Notes: a model not told the origin generated them from the letters alone. Counted from the first letter of the stretch, positions 55,850-64,000 are shown. The stretch is 64,000 bases of DNA from Bradyrhizobium sp. CB2312 (GCF_029714425.1 NZ_CP121668.1:5787501-5851500); one strand, 5' to 3'. Made by a program: numbers and translations.

Positions 55850-57366
55850 CAGATGGTCCTCCGGAGGTTGTCGTAGCGGGCACAATCGGCGATCGGTGCA
55901 TGACGGAGTGTCAGTGCGGCCGGCGTCATGATGTTGGCCGGTGGGGCGGGTTCACGTTGACGGGCCAGGATATTGAGAACGACATCGGCGGAATGGACGC
56001 CATGACCGAGCGCTTCGGCACAGGCCGCTTCCACCGCGGGCAGACCGTCAGTCAGCACCGCGTTGAGGATGTCGACCATCTGCCGATTGCCATCGTCGGT
56101 GCTGGCAAGCTTGCGCCGGATCCGCTCGATCGCAGCCGGCAGCACCCAGTCTTTGAAGGGAGCACCGTTGCGCAAGGCGCCGGGTTTGCGGGCGAGCACC
56201 GGCACATAATGCCAGGGGTCGTAGACGGTATCGCCGCGGCCAAAGGATCGCGGGTGCTCGGCAACGATGCGCCCATCCTGACGGATCACGATACGATCGG
56301 CATAGGCTTGAACCTCGACCGGTCGTCCGACTGCGCTGGCTGCGACGGAGTACTTGTTGTTGTCGAAGCGCACCAGGCAGGTCTTCGAGACCGATGCCGT
56401 CACCGCATGGAAGCCGTCGAAGCGGCCGGCATAGGGAACGAGTTTGGGGCGCTCGGCTTCGAACACGTCCCAGATCGTCTGATCGGTCAGCTCCGGATGG
56501 CGATGAGCCTTGGCGTAGGCGATGCATTTGTCGAGCAGCCAGGCGTTTAACTCGTCGAGGTTCTTGAAGCGCAGCCGCGGGGTGAAGAAGCGTTCGCGGA
56601 CCAGCCCGACCTGGTTCTCGACCTGCCCCTTCTCCCAGCCCGACGCCGGCGTGCAGGCGACCGGATCGACCAGATAGTAGCTGCACATCTGCAGGAAGCG
56701 GCGATTGTAGAGACGGCCTTTACCGACGAAGATCGTCTCTACGGCGGTCTTCATGTTGTCGTAGATGCCGCGGGTGCAGGTGCCTTTGAACAGGGCGAAC
56801 GCCCGGTCGTGGGCGTCGAACACCATCTCCTGCGTCTCTCGCGGATAGGCCCGCACGAACAGCATGCGGCTGTGACAGAGCCGGACATGAGCAGCCTTCA
56901 CCATCACTGTGGTGCCGCTCAGCAGGACGACCTCGTGGCTCCAGTCGAACTGGTAGGCTTCGCCTGGTGCAAAGCTCAGCGGCACATACGCCGACGCTGT
57001 CGAGGTGCCGCGTTCCTTGCTCCACCGTCGTGCGTATCGACGAACCGCATCATAGCCGCCGACATAACCGAGGCCGCGAAGCTCTTCGAATATACGGATC
57101 AGCGTCAGCCGTTCCCGCGCCGACTTGCTCTCATTCCCTGCCAGCAACCGGTCAAGCTCGGCACTCCAGGCACCCATCTTCGGGAGCGGCTGCGTCTCGC
57201 GCTCATACCGGAACTCCGTCGCTTGAGAACGAATGACCTTGCGAACCACCTTCCGCGATACGCCAAGTTCTCGGCAGATCGCCTTGATCGGACGACCATC
57301 AACAAAGTAGGCGCGACGGATCTTACCAATCGTCTCCACCACCAGCATCCCAACCTCGGCTTCCAT
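55849..57366 (-). CDS. istA: IS21 transposase IstA
   Basis: The 505-residue transposase has an N-terminal HTH ([21 protein letters not shown]), then an integrase core with the first Asp in [10 protein letters not shown], the second in [10 protein letters not shown] and Glu in [13 protein letters not shown]. The C-terminus is Mu-like ([22 protein letters not shown]). Complete, and coupled to istB. Confidence 0.93.
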   Translation of the reverse strand: MEAEVGMLVVETIGKIRRAYFVDGRPIKAICRELGVSRKVVRKVIRSQATEFRYERETQPLPKMGAWSAELDRLLAGNESKSARERLTLIRIFEELRGLGYVGGYDAVRRYARRWSKERGTSTASAYVPLSFAPGEAYQFDWSHEVVLLSGTTVMVKAAHVRLCHSRMLFVRAYPRETQEMVFDAHDRAFALFKGTCTRGIYDNMKTAVETIFVGKGRLYNRRFLQMCSYYLVDPVACTPASGWEKGQVENQVGLVRERFFTPRLRFKNLDELNAWLLDKCIAYAKAHRHPELTDQTIWDVFEAERPKLVPYAGRFDGFHAVTASVSKTCLVRFDNNKYSVAASAVGRPVEVQAYADRIVIRQDGRIVAEHPRSFGRGDTVYDPWHYVPVLARKPGALRNGAPFKDWVLPAAIERIRRKLASTDDGNRQMVDILNAVLTDGLPAVEAACAEALGHGVHSADVVLNILARQREPAPPANIMTPAALTLRHAPIADCARYDNLRRTI

Positions 57367-57483
57367 GACTCGATGGAAGCCACTGTGGACCCTTGTCCCG
57401 GGGTCCCGATTGGATGCCGATTACCCCGAATACGGGGTCCTTATTCCATGCCGAAACACAATTAGCTTGCCTTGTGCGCAATA

Positions 57484-58116
57484 TCAGCTGTTCGGCTTAG
57501 CGATGGCGGCAGGCCATTTGCATGCCATGGCTATCTTGGTACGCACCGCCTCAAGTCCGACCAGGGAGAACGTTCCATGTTGAGCGGCTCCCAGGCGGGA
57601 AGCAATGTACACGACCAGTTCGCCATCGCTTGGAAGAGACTGAAACAAGGCACTCGGATCGACCTTGAACGCGATACCGGTCCCGAATGCAGGAGTGGCT
57701 GCAGCGATTTGGACCGGCTGACCACCCTTGGTGCTGTAGGAGACGACGTAATCCTCAGCCCGCCCTGAGATCGCGGGGCCGGAGACAGCGAGTTCGCTCC
57801 GTCCACCCCGGCAGCGCATGGTGAGCTGCAGCGGTGAGCCGCCTGCGACCTCGCCCGACGCGGTCGTCGCGGTGGCGATGGGCGTGTAATCCACGGGCGA
57901 CGTCGTCAGACTGATGACCCAGTCGCTTACCGCCGTTGTGGGCCCGGCTGGCGGCTCGACACTTCGCGCGAGCTTGTCCAAGCATTGCACTCGGTCCTCG
58001 CGCTGCATCAGATTACAGGTCCGAAGTTGCGCCAGCGGATCCTCGGCGCCTTGCGCGAGCGCCACTCCTGTAACGACAGCGAGCGCGGAAGCTGCGGTAA
58101 AGATCGCGCGATTCAT
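57484..58116 (-). CDS. Exported protein resembling VasI/TagO
   Basis: A 210-residue protein with a signal peptide (residues 1-21, FTAASALAVVTGVALA). The segment LRTCNLMQREDRVQCLDKLARS gives a Cys pair at the mature N-terminus, and WVISLTTSPVDYTPIATATT with LTMRCRGGRSELAVSG resembles type VI secretion-associated VasI/TagO proteins. No T6SS genes are in the window, so a T6SS role is not supported. ATG overlaps the stop of the TAXI gene (ATGA). The downstream DsrE-family gene was separated from it by IS21. Confidence 0.65.
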   Translation of the reverse strand: MNRAIFTAASALAVVTGVALAQGAEDPLAQLRTCNLMQREDRVQCLDKLARSVEPPAGPTTAVSDWVISLTTSPVDYTPIATATTASGEVAGGSPLQLTMRCRGGRSELAVSGPAISGRAEDYVVSYSTKGGQPVQIAAATPAFGTGIAFKVDPSALFQSLPSDGELVVYIASRLGAAQHGTFSLVGLEAVRTKIAMACKWPAAIAKPNS

Positions 58117-59144
58117 TTCGATGCCTGCGTATCGCGAGAATGGTTATCCAGCCACGCCTGCGCCGCTGGAAAGCGGGTAAGCCCGGGCACAGTCGCGCCT
58201 AGATTGATCGATTTCCATTTCCGATCAAATCCGGGCTCCTGCAGTCTGCTGATGCGAGAGAACAGATGATCGACAAAGCGAGCGACACGCTCATAACGAT
58301 ACGTGTTATTTTGCCAATTGTAGGCGACCAACGCGGTCGGCACGGCGATCGTGTCGACGTGTTCGCCTTCTTTAATAAGGCTGGGATAGTCGGACGCTTC
58401 GAGAGATGCAGGGAGATAGTAATCCTCCAGCCGGCTTTCGTACGGTACAGGCAGGAACTTGAATCCAGGGTCCCAGCGTCCACGCACGAAGGGCTCGACC
58501 GGCTTGGACGTGATGAACACGACCGCAGCCATATCGCCTGTGCGCATTTGTTCCAACGCGACCTGATGCGGAATGAAGGTCTGCTGCACGTCAAGTCCGA
58601 GACGACTGAAGATCAGCGGCCCAGAATAGGCTGCGGCCGTGCCCTGATTGTTGAAATTTACCTTCTTCCCGACCAAGTCGGTCAGAGTGTGAATCTCCGG
58701 CCGAACAAAAATATGCAATTCGGAGGGGAAGAGATTCAGTACGTAGGCGAGGCGCTGCTGGACGTCAGGCACTTGCCTCTTGTACTCGTCGAGCACGTCT
58801 GCATTGATGATGGCTGCATCGATGCCACGCAAATAGAGCAATGAGTTGACGTTTTCGGCGGCTCCTCGCGTCACGATAGGCAACACATGCAGATTGTCGC
58901 CATCATCCGCAACACGAGCTATCTCTGCGGCAAGACGGATAGGCGCGCCCTCAAGAAGGCCTCCGGCAAGGCCGACAGTCCAGGCATTCATCGTCACTCG
59001 TGGTTCGGGGTGAGCGGGCGCTTTCGCTGACGAAGCAGTATTCATCCTGGCACCTTTTGTCCGCGCATCCAGGCCGGAGGGCTGCAGCAGCAACAAAGGA
59101 GCGAGTGCAGCGAGCAATAGTTGCGAGCGAAAGAACGTTTGCAT
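58113..59144 (-). CDS. TAXI-family periplasmic solute-binding protein
   Basis: The 343-residue protein has a signal peptide (FFRSQLLLAALAPLLLLQPS). The domain is TAXI/NMT1-like (WTVGLAGGLLEGAPIRLAAEI, RGIDAAIINADVLDEY, LHIFVRPEIHTLTDLVGKKVNFNN, GTAAAYSGPLIFSRLG). TAXI proteins usually feed TRAP transporters, but no TRAP membrane subunit is nearby. It overlaps the next gene by 4 bp and follows the coiled-coil gene by 54 bp. It may act as a sensor or as a binding protein for a distant transporter. Confidence 0.82.
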   Translation of the reverse strand: MQTFFRSQLLLAALAPLLLLQPSGLDARTKGARMNTASSAKAPAHPEPRVTMNAWTVGLAGGLLEGAPIRLAAEIARVADDGDNLHVLPIVTRGAAENVNSLLYLRGIDAAIINADVLDEYKRQVPDVQQRLAYVLNLFPSELHIFVRPEIHTLTDLVGKKVNFNNQGTAAAYSGPLIFSRLGLDVQQTFIPHQVALEQMRTGDMAAVVFITSKPVEPFVRGRWDPGFKFLPVPYESRLEDYYLPASLEASDYPSLIKEGEHVDTIAVPTALVAYNWQNNTYRYERVARFVDHLFSRISRLQEPGFDRKWKSINLGATVPGLTRFPAAQAWLDNHSRDTQASK

Positions 59145-59198
59145 TCGGCACTCCTTTTGGTGTGAGAATGAGTCACTTATCTCAGCGCTACAGTTCCT

Positions 59199-61343
59199 CT
59201 ACCGAAGCGCTTCCAATCGCTGTTTCGCCTGAGTGTTGCCGATTGCCTCGGCCTTTGCGTAAAGCTCTCGCGCCTTTGTCGCGTCCCCAAGCGTGCCAAC
59301 TGTTGACCATTTGGGAAGAACGTAGGGGTCGTAGGTCTCCGCTAGTGTGAAGACTGCCTGTGCGCTGCCTCTTTCGGTCGCGCGCTCAAGTACAATCCGG
59401 GCTGCGCCTATATCGCCCTGCTCAAGCAACATCCTCGCACGTGCGACCAATCGTCCTCCGGCCGCATCCTCGTCGGCACTGTCGGGCCGTGCGGCTCCGA
59501 CACTTGCTGACCTGATCTGGTCTGCTTGGAGGGGCTTTGCCGTGTCACCCTCAGGCTTACTGCTAGCGCCTGGAATCGGACCGGCGTTTGCTACCACTGC
59601 GGCTGTAAGGGCGGGCTTGTTCGTGCGCTCGGACGTCGGAACGATTTGCTTCGCGCTTACCTGTTCTTGGTGCAGCGACTTGCGCCGGTCCGTAGAGTCC
59701 GTTTCGAGCACTTTCTTTGGCTGCTCAATTTGCCCGCTCTCATTGCGAGCCCGAGGCTCGTACTCATCTCTCGTGGCGTGCGCCGCCTGGAACTCTTTCG
59801 CCAGCGCCTCCGCCTTGTCACGCTCCTGCTGTAGCGATCGCTTCAACTGCGTCGCGTCACTCTCGGCTGCCTGCTTCAGTCGGCTGGTTTCGTCCTGTGC
59901 CTTAGTTACCAAGGCCGTTTGCGTCTCGACGTCGCGCTTAGCCGATGCCAGATCCTGTCCGAGCTGCGAGGCTCGTTTGCGCTCCTGCTGCAGCAATTTT
60001 CGCAACTCGGCCGCGCTATTGTCCGCTGCCCTCCTTTTGAGGTCTTCCAATTGCTCATCGGTTTTACGTGCTTGCGCCTCGTAGGCATATGTCTGGGTGC
60101 GCGCGCTTGACAGTTCCTTTGCCAGCGCCTCCGCCTTATCACGCTCCTGCTGCAGCGATCGCTTCAACTGCGCGTTACTCTCTACTGCCTGCTTCAGTCG
60201 GCTGGTTTCGTCCTGTGCCTTGGTTACCAACGCCGTCTGCGTCTCGACGTCGCGCTTAGCCGATGCCAGATCCTCTTCGAGCTGCGACGCTCGTTCGCGC
60301 TCCTGCTGAAGCAATTTTCGCAACTCGGCCGCGCCATTGTCCCCTGCCCTCTTTTTGAGGTCTTCCAATTGCTCATCGGTTTTACGTGCCTGCGCCTCGT
60401 AGGCATATGTCCGGGTGCGCGCGGTCGAAAGCTCCTTTACCAGCGCCTCCGCTTTGTCATGCTCCTGCTGAAGCGATCGCTTCAACTGCATCGCATCACT
60501 CTCTGCCGCCTGCTTCAGTCGGTTGGTTTCCTCGTTTGCCTTAGTTGCCAAAGCCGCTTGCGTCTCGACATCGCGCTTGGCCGACGCCAGATCCCGTTCG
60601 AGCTGCGACGCTCGTTCGCGTTCCTGTTGCAGGGATGCTCGCAACTCGGCCGCGCCTCTGTCCGCGACGTGGGGTGGCGCGGCACCCTCCTCTCCCTTGG
60701 CTGCTAGTGCTGTTTGGGCTTCTTTTTCGTGCCGATTTCCGGTGAACCCCTGGTTCGGCAAATCAGCCTGATGATGCTTCGGCTCGAGAGGATGCAGCAA
60801 TCCGAGAGCGCGCGTTCCAACGGTGAGTTCGCAGGACCGTCTCTCCGCCGAGCCGTGTTCCACAGATTGTCCTATATCGCTGACGGCCGCTTGCGAGATG
60901 TGCATTGTTTTTTCACTGCTGTGCCGACCGGAGAGATAAGAGTCCTTCGCGGTTCCGAACTCGGACGCCACGAGCTCCGCCCCGTGGTGTTCTTCCGGCG
61001 CCTGCCGCGACATTGAATTGTTTGCTGCCGCTTGCATAAGCCGGGTCGAAGCGTTGCCGACACTGGCCGATCGCGCACCTGCGATGATGAGGGGACCCGC
61101 GGAAACGGGCCGTTGTTCCTGGGCGGCCTCCGAAAACGCACGCGTTTCCGCCCCTGATGTGGCCGCTAGGACGCTTACAGCAATGAGGACAACCGCCCGC
61201 CCATGAGGAAAACGCTGGCGCGCCGCTGGCTGTGCAAAAGCAATAGGTGGCTCGGCGGGGCCACGCGACGTTGCACAGGCGTTTGCGTCTTTGAGAAGAT
61301 CATTCTGCTCTTCTCCCGGAGCATACCAAATCAACTTCCGCAT
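59199..61343 (-). CDS. Large exported coiled-coil repeat protein with Sel1/TPR-like C-terminus
   Basis: The 714-residue protein has one N-terminal hydrophobic segment (about 49-68), then a low-complexity linker. Three near-identical tandem repeats of 106-107 residues follow (about 231-550), each AAELR.LLQQERERASQL, then SAKRDVETQTALVTKAQ, then LKRSLQQERDKAEAL and YEAQARKTDEQLEDLK; all are coiled coil. The C-terminus (ARMLLEQGDIGAARIVLERATERG, then AQAVFTLAETYDP and DATKARELYAKAEAIGN) is Sel1/TPR-like. It is probably anchored in the inner membrane and extends into the periplasm. It heads the TAXI/VasI/DsrE gene set. Function unknown. Confidence 0.75.
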   Translation of the reverse strand: MRKLIWYAPGEEQNDLLKDANACATSRGPAEPPIAFAQPAARQRFPHGRAVVLIAVSVLAATSGAETRAFSEAAQEQRPVSAGPLIIAGARSASVGNASTRLMQAAANNSMSRQAPEEHHGAELVASEFGTAKDSYLSGRHSSEKTMHISQAAVSDIGQSVEHGSAERRSCELTVGTRALGLLHPLEPKHHQADLPNQGFTGNRHEKEAQTALAAKGEEGAAPPHVADRGAAELRASLQQERERASQLERDLASAKRDVETQAALATKANEETNRLKQAAESDAMQLKRSLQQEHDKAEALVKELSTARTRTYAYEAQARKTDEQLEDLKKRAGDNGAAELRKLLQQERERASQLEEDLASAKRDVETQTALVTKAQDETSRLKQAVESNAQLKRSLQQERDKAEALAKELSSARTQTYAYEAQARKTDEQLEDLKRRAADNSAAELRKLLQQERKRASQLGQDLASAKRDVETQTALVTKAQDETSRLKQAAESDATQLKRSLQQERDKAEALAKEFQAAHATRDEYEPRARNESGQIEQPKKVLETDSTDRRKSLHQEQVSAKQIVPTSERTNKPALTAAVVANAGPIPGASSKPEGDTAKPLQADQIRSASVGAARPDSADEDAAGGRLVARARMLLEQGDIGAARIVLERATERGSAQAVFTLAETYDPYVLPKWSTVGTLGDATKARELYAKAEAIGNTQAKQRLEALR
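59694..60653 (-). repeat. Three tandem ~320-bp coding repeats
   Basis: Copies lie at about 60653-60333, 60332-60015 and 60014-59694. The DNA of copies 1 and 2, and of copy 2 and the first two thirds of copy 3, is nearly identical. This points to recent duplication and to possible length variation by recombination. Confidence 0.75.
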
Positions 61344-61928
61344 GGCGAACCGCCCCTACTGCGATGCGTAACGGTACTCTTCTCAGCTTTGCGCTGCCAT
61401 TCCTCGCATGGAGGACGTCCAATACTCCCTCTTTCCGTTCCTCGGATGGCCGATCCTTACCTATCCTTTTGGGTTAGGGTCGCGCACGACAGACCGTTGA
61501 GGCGGGATGGCTCCGTTGGCGATTGAGTGGTTCGGGATGGCTCAGGGCATGACCTACACGATCACATACATCATCCGCGGATCGCGAGCGATCGGCTCAA
61601 AGGTCTCTAATGGGGAGAGGTTTGTCGGCAACGCGACACCGGCTATAAGGCCTGAGATGCCCAACAGGAGCTCGCGTCCACTTCAACGAAGCGCACGATC
61701 GGCTTGCCCGCGTCGAACGTCAGGATCCCAATGAAGGCACAGTCAACTTAGCCCTGCAGCACCGCCCCTGGCCCAACACAGAATAGCGGCCCTGCTTCGT
61801 GCGCAATATACCTTGTTGCGTCCACTTAGACCACGTCGGCCGCTCTTCTTGGCGTCGCTCGAACGTTGCGGCCAGAAAGTAAGGAAGCCGCTCGAATGCG
61901 ATATCGACTACAGCCTTTCGTTCGTCGA
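61344..61928. other. Gap without recognisable gene
   Basis: About 585 bp between the coiled-coil gene start and the LuxR-type gene end, with no supported frame. It should contain the promoter of the coiled-coil operon, but I cannot pick a convincing -35/-10 pair. Confidence 0.35.
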
Positions 61929-62789
61929 TCAGCTCGTTTCGTCTACCCTCGTCAGGGTGCTGTCAAAACGCAACATCGGTTCGACAATCCGTTCTTCGAT
62001 GTCGGCGGAGTTTGCACACTCTTCTGCGACCTGGACTTCCGTCAACCCAGTACAATCAAGCGCAATACCCTGATTTCCAACGAGAGCCAATTGCGTCCTG
62101 TTTGCGGCACCAAATTTCCTCATCAAATGGCCTACGTACACCTTCACTGTTGCTTCCGTCATCCCGAGCTCCCGCGCGATCATCTTGTTAGAGTCTCCGA
62201 AGCGGACACGCTCAAGCACCTCTCCTTCTCGTCCCGTGAGCTTGTTTTTCCTCCTGCGCCCGCTCTGATCGGATTTCGAGCCAGCATTGCAGTACTGTGA
62301 TCGCGGTCTCTCTTCCTGTGACTGGTTTTGCGCTGATTGCCGCTGAAGTTGACGAATAGCAGCTTGTGGAAAATACGAACCACCATGCAGAATGAATGAC
62401 AATGCTTCGCATGCGAGATTGGCGTCTATACCGGTTGGGACAAAGCCTGTTATCTCAGCGGCGACTGCGGCCTCGATCTCCTGAGGATCATCTCTATCCG
62501 AGATAATGATTAAAGGTACGTCGCCTGATTTCCCACGGAGCATCATGAACGTTTGCAAGTTTCCCGGCTCAGCGATGGAGTCGCCGCCCACGTTGACAAT
62601 CAGCATCCGAATGTCTGCTTGTGCGTGAAGTGCTTCGCAGGCCTGCTCGACATCGAAAGATGTCAACCTCAGATCTTCCGAGTTTGCCCAATTCTGAAAG
62701 AAGCTTATCAAGCTCGCGCGTCGCAGGCTTTTTGAATCAATAATCGCAACTAACGGTTTCCCATGAGCGATGGACATTCCGCGACTCAT
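61929..62789 (-). CDS. LuxR-type regulator with degenerate receiver domain
   Basis: About 286 residues from ATG 62789 (MSRGMSIAHGKPLVAIID). A TTG at 62858 with an AAGGAG too close to it, or ATG 62777, are alternatives. The N-terminal receiver-like domain has MLIVNVGGDS in place of the phosphoacceptor Asp strand. The C-terminal LuxR HTH is clear (LTGREGEVLERVRFGDSNKMIARELGMTEATVKVYVGHLMRKFG), with a tail of about 60 residues. It matches the protein at 49406 in layout. It is divergent from the double-glycine peptide genes and may control them. Confidence 0.82.
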   Translation of the reverse strand: MSRGMSIAHGKPLVAIIDSKSLRRASLISFFQNWANSEDLRLTSFDVEQACEALHAQADIRMLIVNVGGDSIAEPGNLQTFMMLRGKSGDVPLIIISDRDDPQEIEAAVAAEITGFVPTGIDANLACEALSFILHGGSYFPQAAIRQLQRQSAQNQSQEERPRSQYCNAGSKSDQSGRRRKNKLTGREGEVLERVRFGDSNKMIARELGMTEATVKVYVGHLMRKFGAANRTQLALVGNQGIALDCTGLTEVQVAEECANSADIEERIVEPMLRFDSTLTRVDETS

Positions 62790-62858
62790 GCGTCTGCGCC
62801 CCACACACTTGCATTGCGATTGGCAATTCAGATAGCTCAATTTGCCCGTGTACCGCAA

Positions 62859-63315
62859 TCTCCTTCAAAATAGGTAGAGGCCATCACCTCAGAGGGGGAT
62901 GGGACATGAAGCTCTCATGGATATAAGGCTCCCGTCAAAAGAATGGTGACGGCGGCCGCTAAGCGAGACGCATCCTCAGATCACATGTCAGGTCAAGCGG
63001 CGAATGCGTTCTGTCGGTGCGCATCGGAGCCATCGAACCGCACGATGCGGCAGCGCGACGCTCAGCGAGCAATTTGTCGGAGGTCATCACCCGATCGCGC
63101 ATCGTAACAGAAGGAAACTCGTTTTAGGTCAAAGGTCGTATATCGCCGTTCTCAGAGCAACGGTCGTACGCGGCGACATTGGTCATGGGGCAGTCAAATG
63201 TCGTACACCTCATGCAGCGTTGCGCAACATTGAAATCTACGTAGCGTTTGTTTCGCAAGAAGACTGCCGACACTGGCAATCTATTGCGTCAGACCGACTC
63301 AAACAGGAGGCTGCA
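62859..63315. other. Intergenic region between the LuxR-type gene and the peptide genes
   Basis: About 457 bp, no supported gene; the frame upstream of 63316 is not protein-like. As the divergent control region it is expected to hold promoters for both sides. The last bases carry the AGGAGG ribosome binding site of peptide 1. Confidence 0.4.
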
Positions 63316-63507
63316 ATGACCATGACTAGCAACAATGGAATGCGTGAGTTGGCCGATAAGGAACTGGATGCTGTGTGTGGAGGAGGATGGGGCGTCAGAA
63401 CGGGAGACATTTATGCCTTCCAGAAAAACGTTGCTGTGGTGAACAAGAGCTGGAACACCACAATCTACCAGTCCAACAACAACAATACTGGAATTCAGTA
63501 CGCATAA
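63316..63507 (+). CDS. Short peptide with double-glycine leader (bacteriocin-like precursor)
   Basis: A 63-residue product from ATG 63316, with perfect AGGAGG upstream. The N-terminus MRELADKELDAVCGG is a classic GG-type leader: a helical L-x2-E-L-x2-V pattern before Gly-Gly. The leader is removed by a peptidase-containing ABC transporter (C39) during export. The mature part would be about 40 residues, Asn/Thr/Gln-rich (NTTIYQSNNNNTGIQYA) with one Trp near its middle and one near the cleavage site, and no Cys. Peptide 2 and a HlyD-type gene follow, which supports export. Activity is unknown. Confidence 0.75.
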   Translation: MTMTSNNGMRELADKELDAVCGGGWGVRTGDIYAFQKNVAVVNKSWNTTIYQSNNNNTGIQYA

Positions 63508-63513
63508 CTGATT

Positions 63514-63550
63514 GCCCGCTCCTCCCGATCCGACTTGCGGAGGAGCGGGC
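63514..63550 (+). promoter_or_regulatory. Perfect 12-bp hairpin between the two peptide genes
   Basis: GCCCGCTCCTCC (63514-63525) pairs perfectly with GGAGGAGCGGGC (63539-63550) around a 13-base loop, starting 6 bp after the peptide 1 stop. Only TCTTC follows, so it is a weak terminator. It more likely lowers read-through or protects the 5' mRNA, making peptide 1 more abundant than the genes downstream. Confidence 0.65.
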
Positions 63551-63570
63551 TCTTCAACAGGAGACTCTCA

Positions 63571-63768
63571 ATGACTTTAAAGCGCGCGCCCTATGACTTG
63601 AGCGATCGGGACATCGACATGGTCTCTGCGGGTCGGAGCATCCACATCGCGATCGTTGTGAGATCGTCAGATCAAACCATTGTTCAAACCGGCGGAAGCC
63701 AGCTCGATGTAATAACGAATAACAGGACCGTCATTGACGGCATGTCGATCGGCAAGCCCAGTAGGTAG
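63571..63768 (+). CDS. Second short peptide with GG/AG-type leader
   Basis: A 65-residue product from ATG 63571, with AGGAG upstream. The leader MTLKRAPYDLSDRDIDMVSAG follows the same L-x2-D-I-x2-V pattern but ends Ala-Gly. The rest (SIHIAIVVRSSDQTIVQTGG, then VITNNRTVIDG) is Thr/Asn/Gln-rich with beta-strand periodicity and no Cys. Like peptide 1 it is probably exported by the same machinery. It may be a partner or a divergent paralogue. Confidence 0.65.
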   Translation: MTLKRAPYDLSDRDIDMVSAGRSIHIAIVVRSSDQTIVQTGGSQLDVITNNRTVIDGMSIGKPSR

Positions 63769-63819
63769 TGGGTTTCAGTTCACTAACACCCTCTGATGGA
63801 CTCCCGAGGCACATAGGCA

Positions 63820-64000
63820 TTGGGTTCTGCAGCCGTGTCTTCACAGCTACTCTTATTTCGCCAGGAGGCAGTTGAGTTCCAACACGACCATCGGCAGTGG
63901 GGCCAGGTGGCGTTGCTCCAGACGAGATCGACGAAGGTCATAAGCTGGTTGATTGCGGCCGTAGTTGCACTTACGGCCACCTTCCTGTTTGTCGGACAGT
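63820..64000 (+). CDS. HlyD/CvaA-type membrane fusion protein, N-terminal part (runs off the window)
   Basis: The frame is open from TTG 63820 (or GTG 63835), after an in-frame TAG at 63814, to the window end. The first 60 residues read LLLFRQEAVEFQHDHRQWG, then VALLQTRSTKVISWLIAAVV and ALTATFLFVGQ. This is the cytoplasmic start (FRQEA motif) plus first membrane helix of HlyD-family secretion adaptors such as CvaA of colicin V export. CGAGG lies 10 bases before the TTG. It would link an inner-membrane ABC exporter to an outer-membrane channel for the peptides just upstream. Confidence 0.72.
   Translation, partial: MGSAAVSSQLLLFRQEAVEFQHDHRQWGQVALLQTRSTKVISWLIAAVVALTATFLFVGQ

Larger units (their letters stand above)
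54984..57460 (-). mobile_element. IS21-family element
   Basis: The termini are TGT...ACA, with matching 27-bp ends containing CGGC and GGACCCC, and inner repeats ATCGGCATCCAA plus GGGACCCC at both sides. The 7-bp target duplication ATTAGCT (54977-54983 and 57461-57467) is perfect. Length is 2477 bp, with intact istA and istB on the minus strand. It interrupts the spacer between the VasI/TagO-like gene and the DsrE-family gene. Confidence 0.92.

Noticed and set aside
57484..58116. Type VI secretion gene cluster suggested by the VasI/TagO-like protein
   Set aside because: No other T6SS component is present in the window.
1..64000. CRISPR array, rRNA operon, prophage or integrase-attachment site
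   Set aside because: I looked for regularly spaced repeats, rRNA-like sequence and integrase genes and saw none.

Overview
The window looks like an accessory region of a soil or root-nodule alphaproteobacterium, most likely Bradyrhizobium or a close relative in Nitrobacteraceae. This rests on the rhizobial-type exopolysaccharide genes, a CtrA-type box, many short zinc-ribbon proteins of a kind I associate with Bradyrhizobium, and the density of IS3, IS110, IS66 and IS21 elements. The assignment is inference; there is no rRNA or tRNA gene to anchor it.

Positions 1-16200 hold an exopolysaccharide locus, mostly on the + strand. It has a HAD-family protein, a Wzy-like polymerase, a GT4-GT2 fusion glycosyltransferase, a Wzx-like flippase, a secreted GH16 glycanase, a second GT4 enzyme, an ExoP/Wzc-type chain-length protein with tyrosine kinase, an ExoY-type priming sugar transferase, a small CxxC protein, an FAD oxidoreductase and a membrane O-acyltransferase. 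Together they would prime, extend, flip, polymerise, trim and acylate a lipid-linked polysaccharide. A perfect TTAA-N7-TTAA box lies upstream of the priming transferase.

Positions 16200-36000 are a decaying accessory zone. Intact small genes (zinc ribbons, DUF2934) are mixed with broken genes: Gfo/Idh/MocA, universal stress protein, a whole branched-chain 2-oxoacid dehydrogenase set E1beta-E2-E3, DUF6894 and others. It holds an IS3-family element (TSD AGCT) that is itself split by an IS110/IS1111-type element, and an IS66 element (TSD GGCCAGTC) carrying a pRiA4b ORF-3 passenger gene. A ribbon-helix-helix regulator with its own candidate promoter and operator sits before a PHB-depolymerase-type esterase.

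Positions 35800-47800 carry a SAM/class III cyclase/AAA ATPase/TPR signalling protein with a frameshift, an FAD monooxygenase, a LysR regulator divergent from a sterol-desaturase-type hydroxylase, a 2Fe-2S BFD-like protein, a frameshifted coniferyl-aldehyde-dehydrogenase-like gene and an SDR.

Positions 47800-64000 hold two directly repeated IS66 copies (one 5'-truncated), two LuxR-type regulators with degenerate receiver domains, a Crp/Fnr regulator, and a minus-strand operon of exported proteins (repeat coiled-coil protein, TAXI-type binding protein, VasI/TagO-like protein, DsrE-family protein) cut by an IS21 element (TSD ATTAGCT). At the right edge, two tandem short peptides with GG-type leaders are followed by the start of a HlyD/CvaA-type secretion adaptor. 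This is probably the left end of a peptide-secretion cluster and is the best candidate for an undescribed system here.
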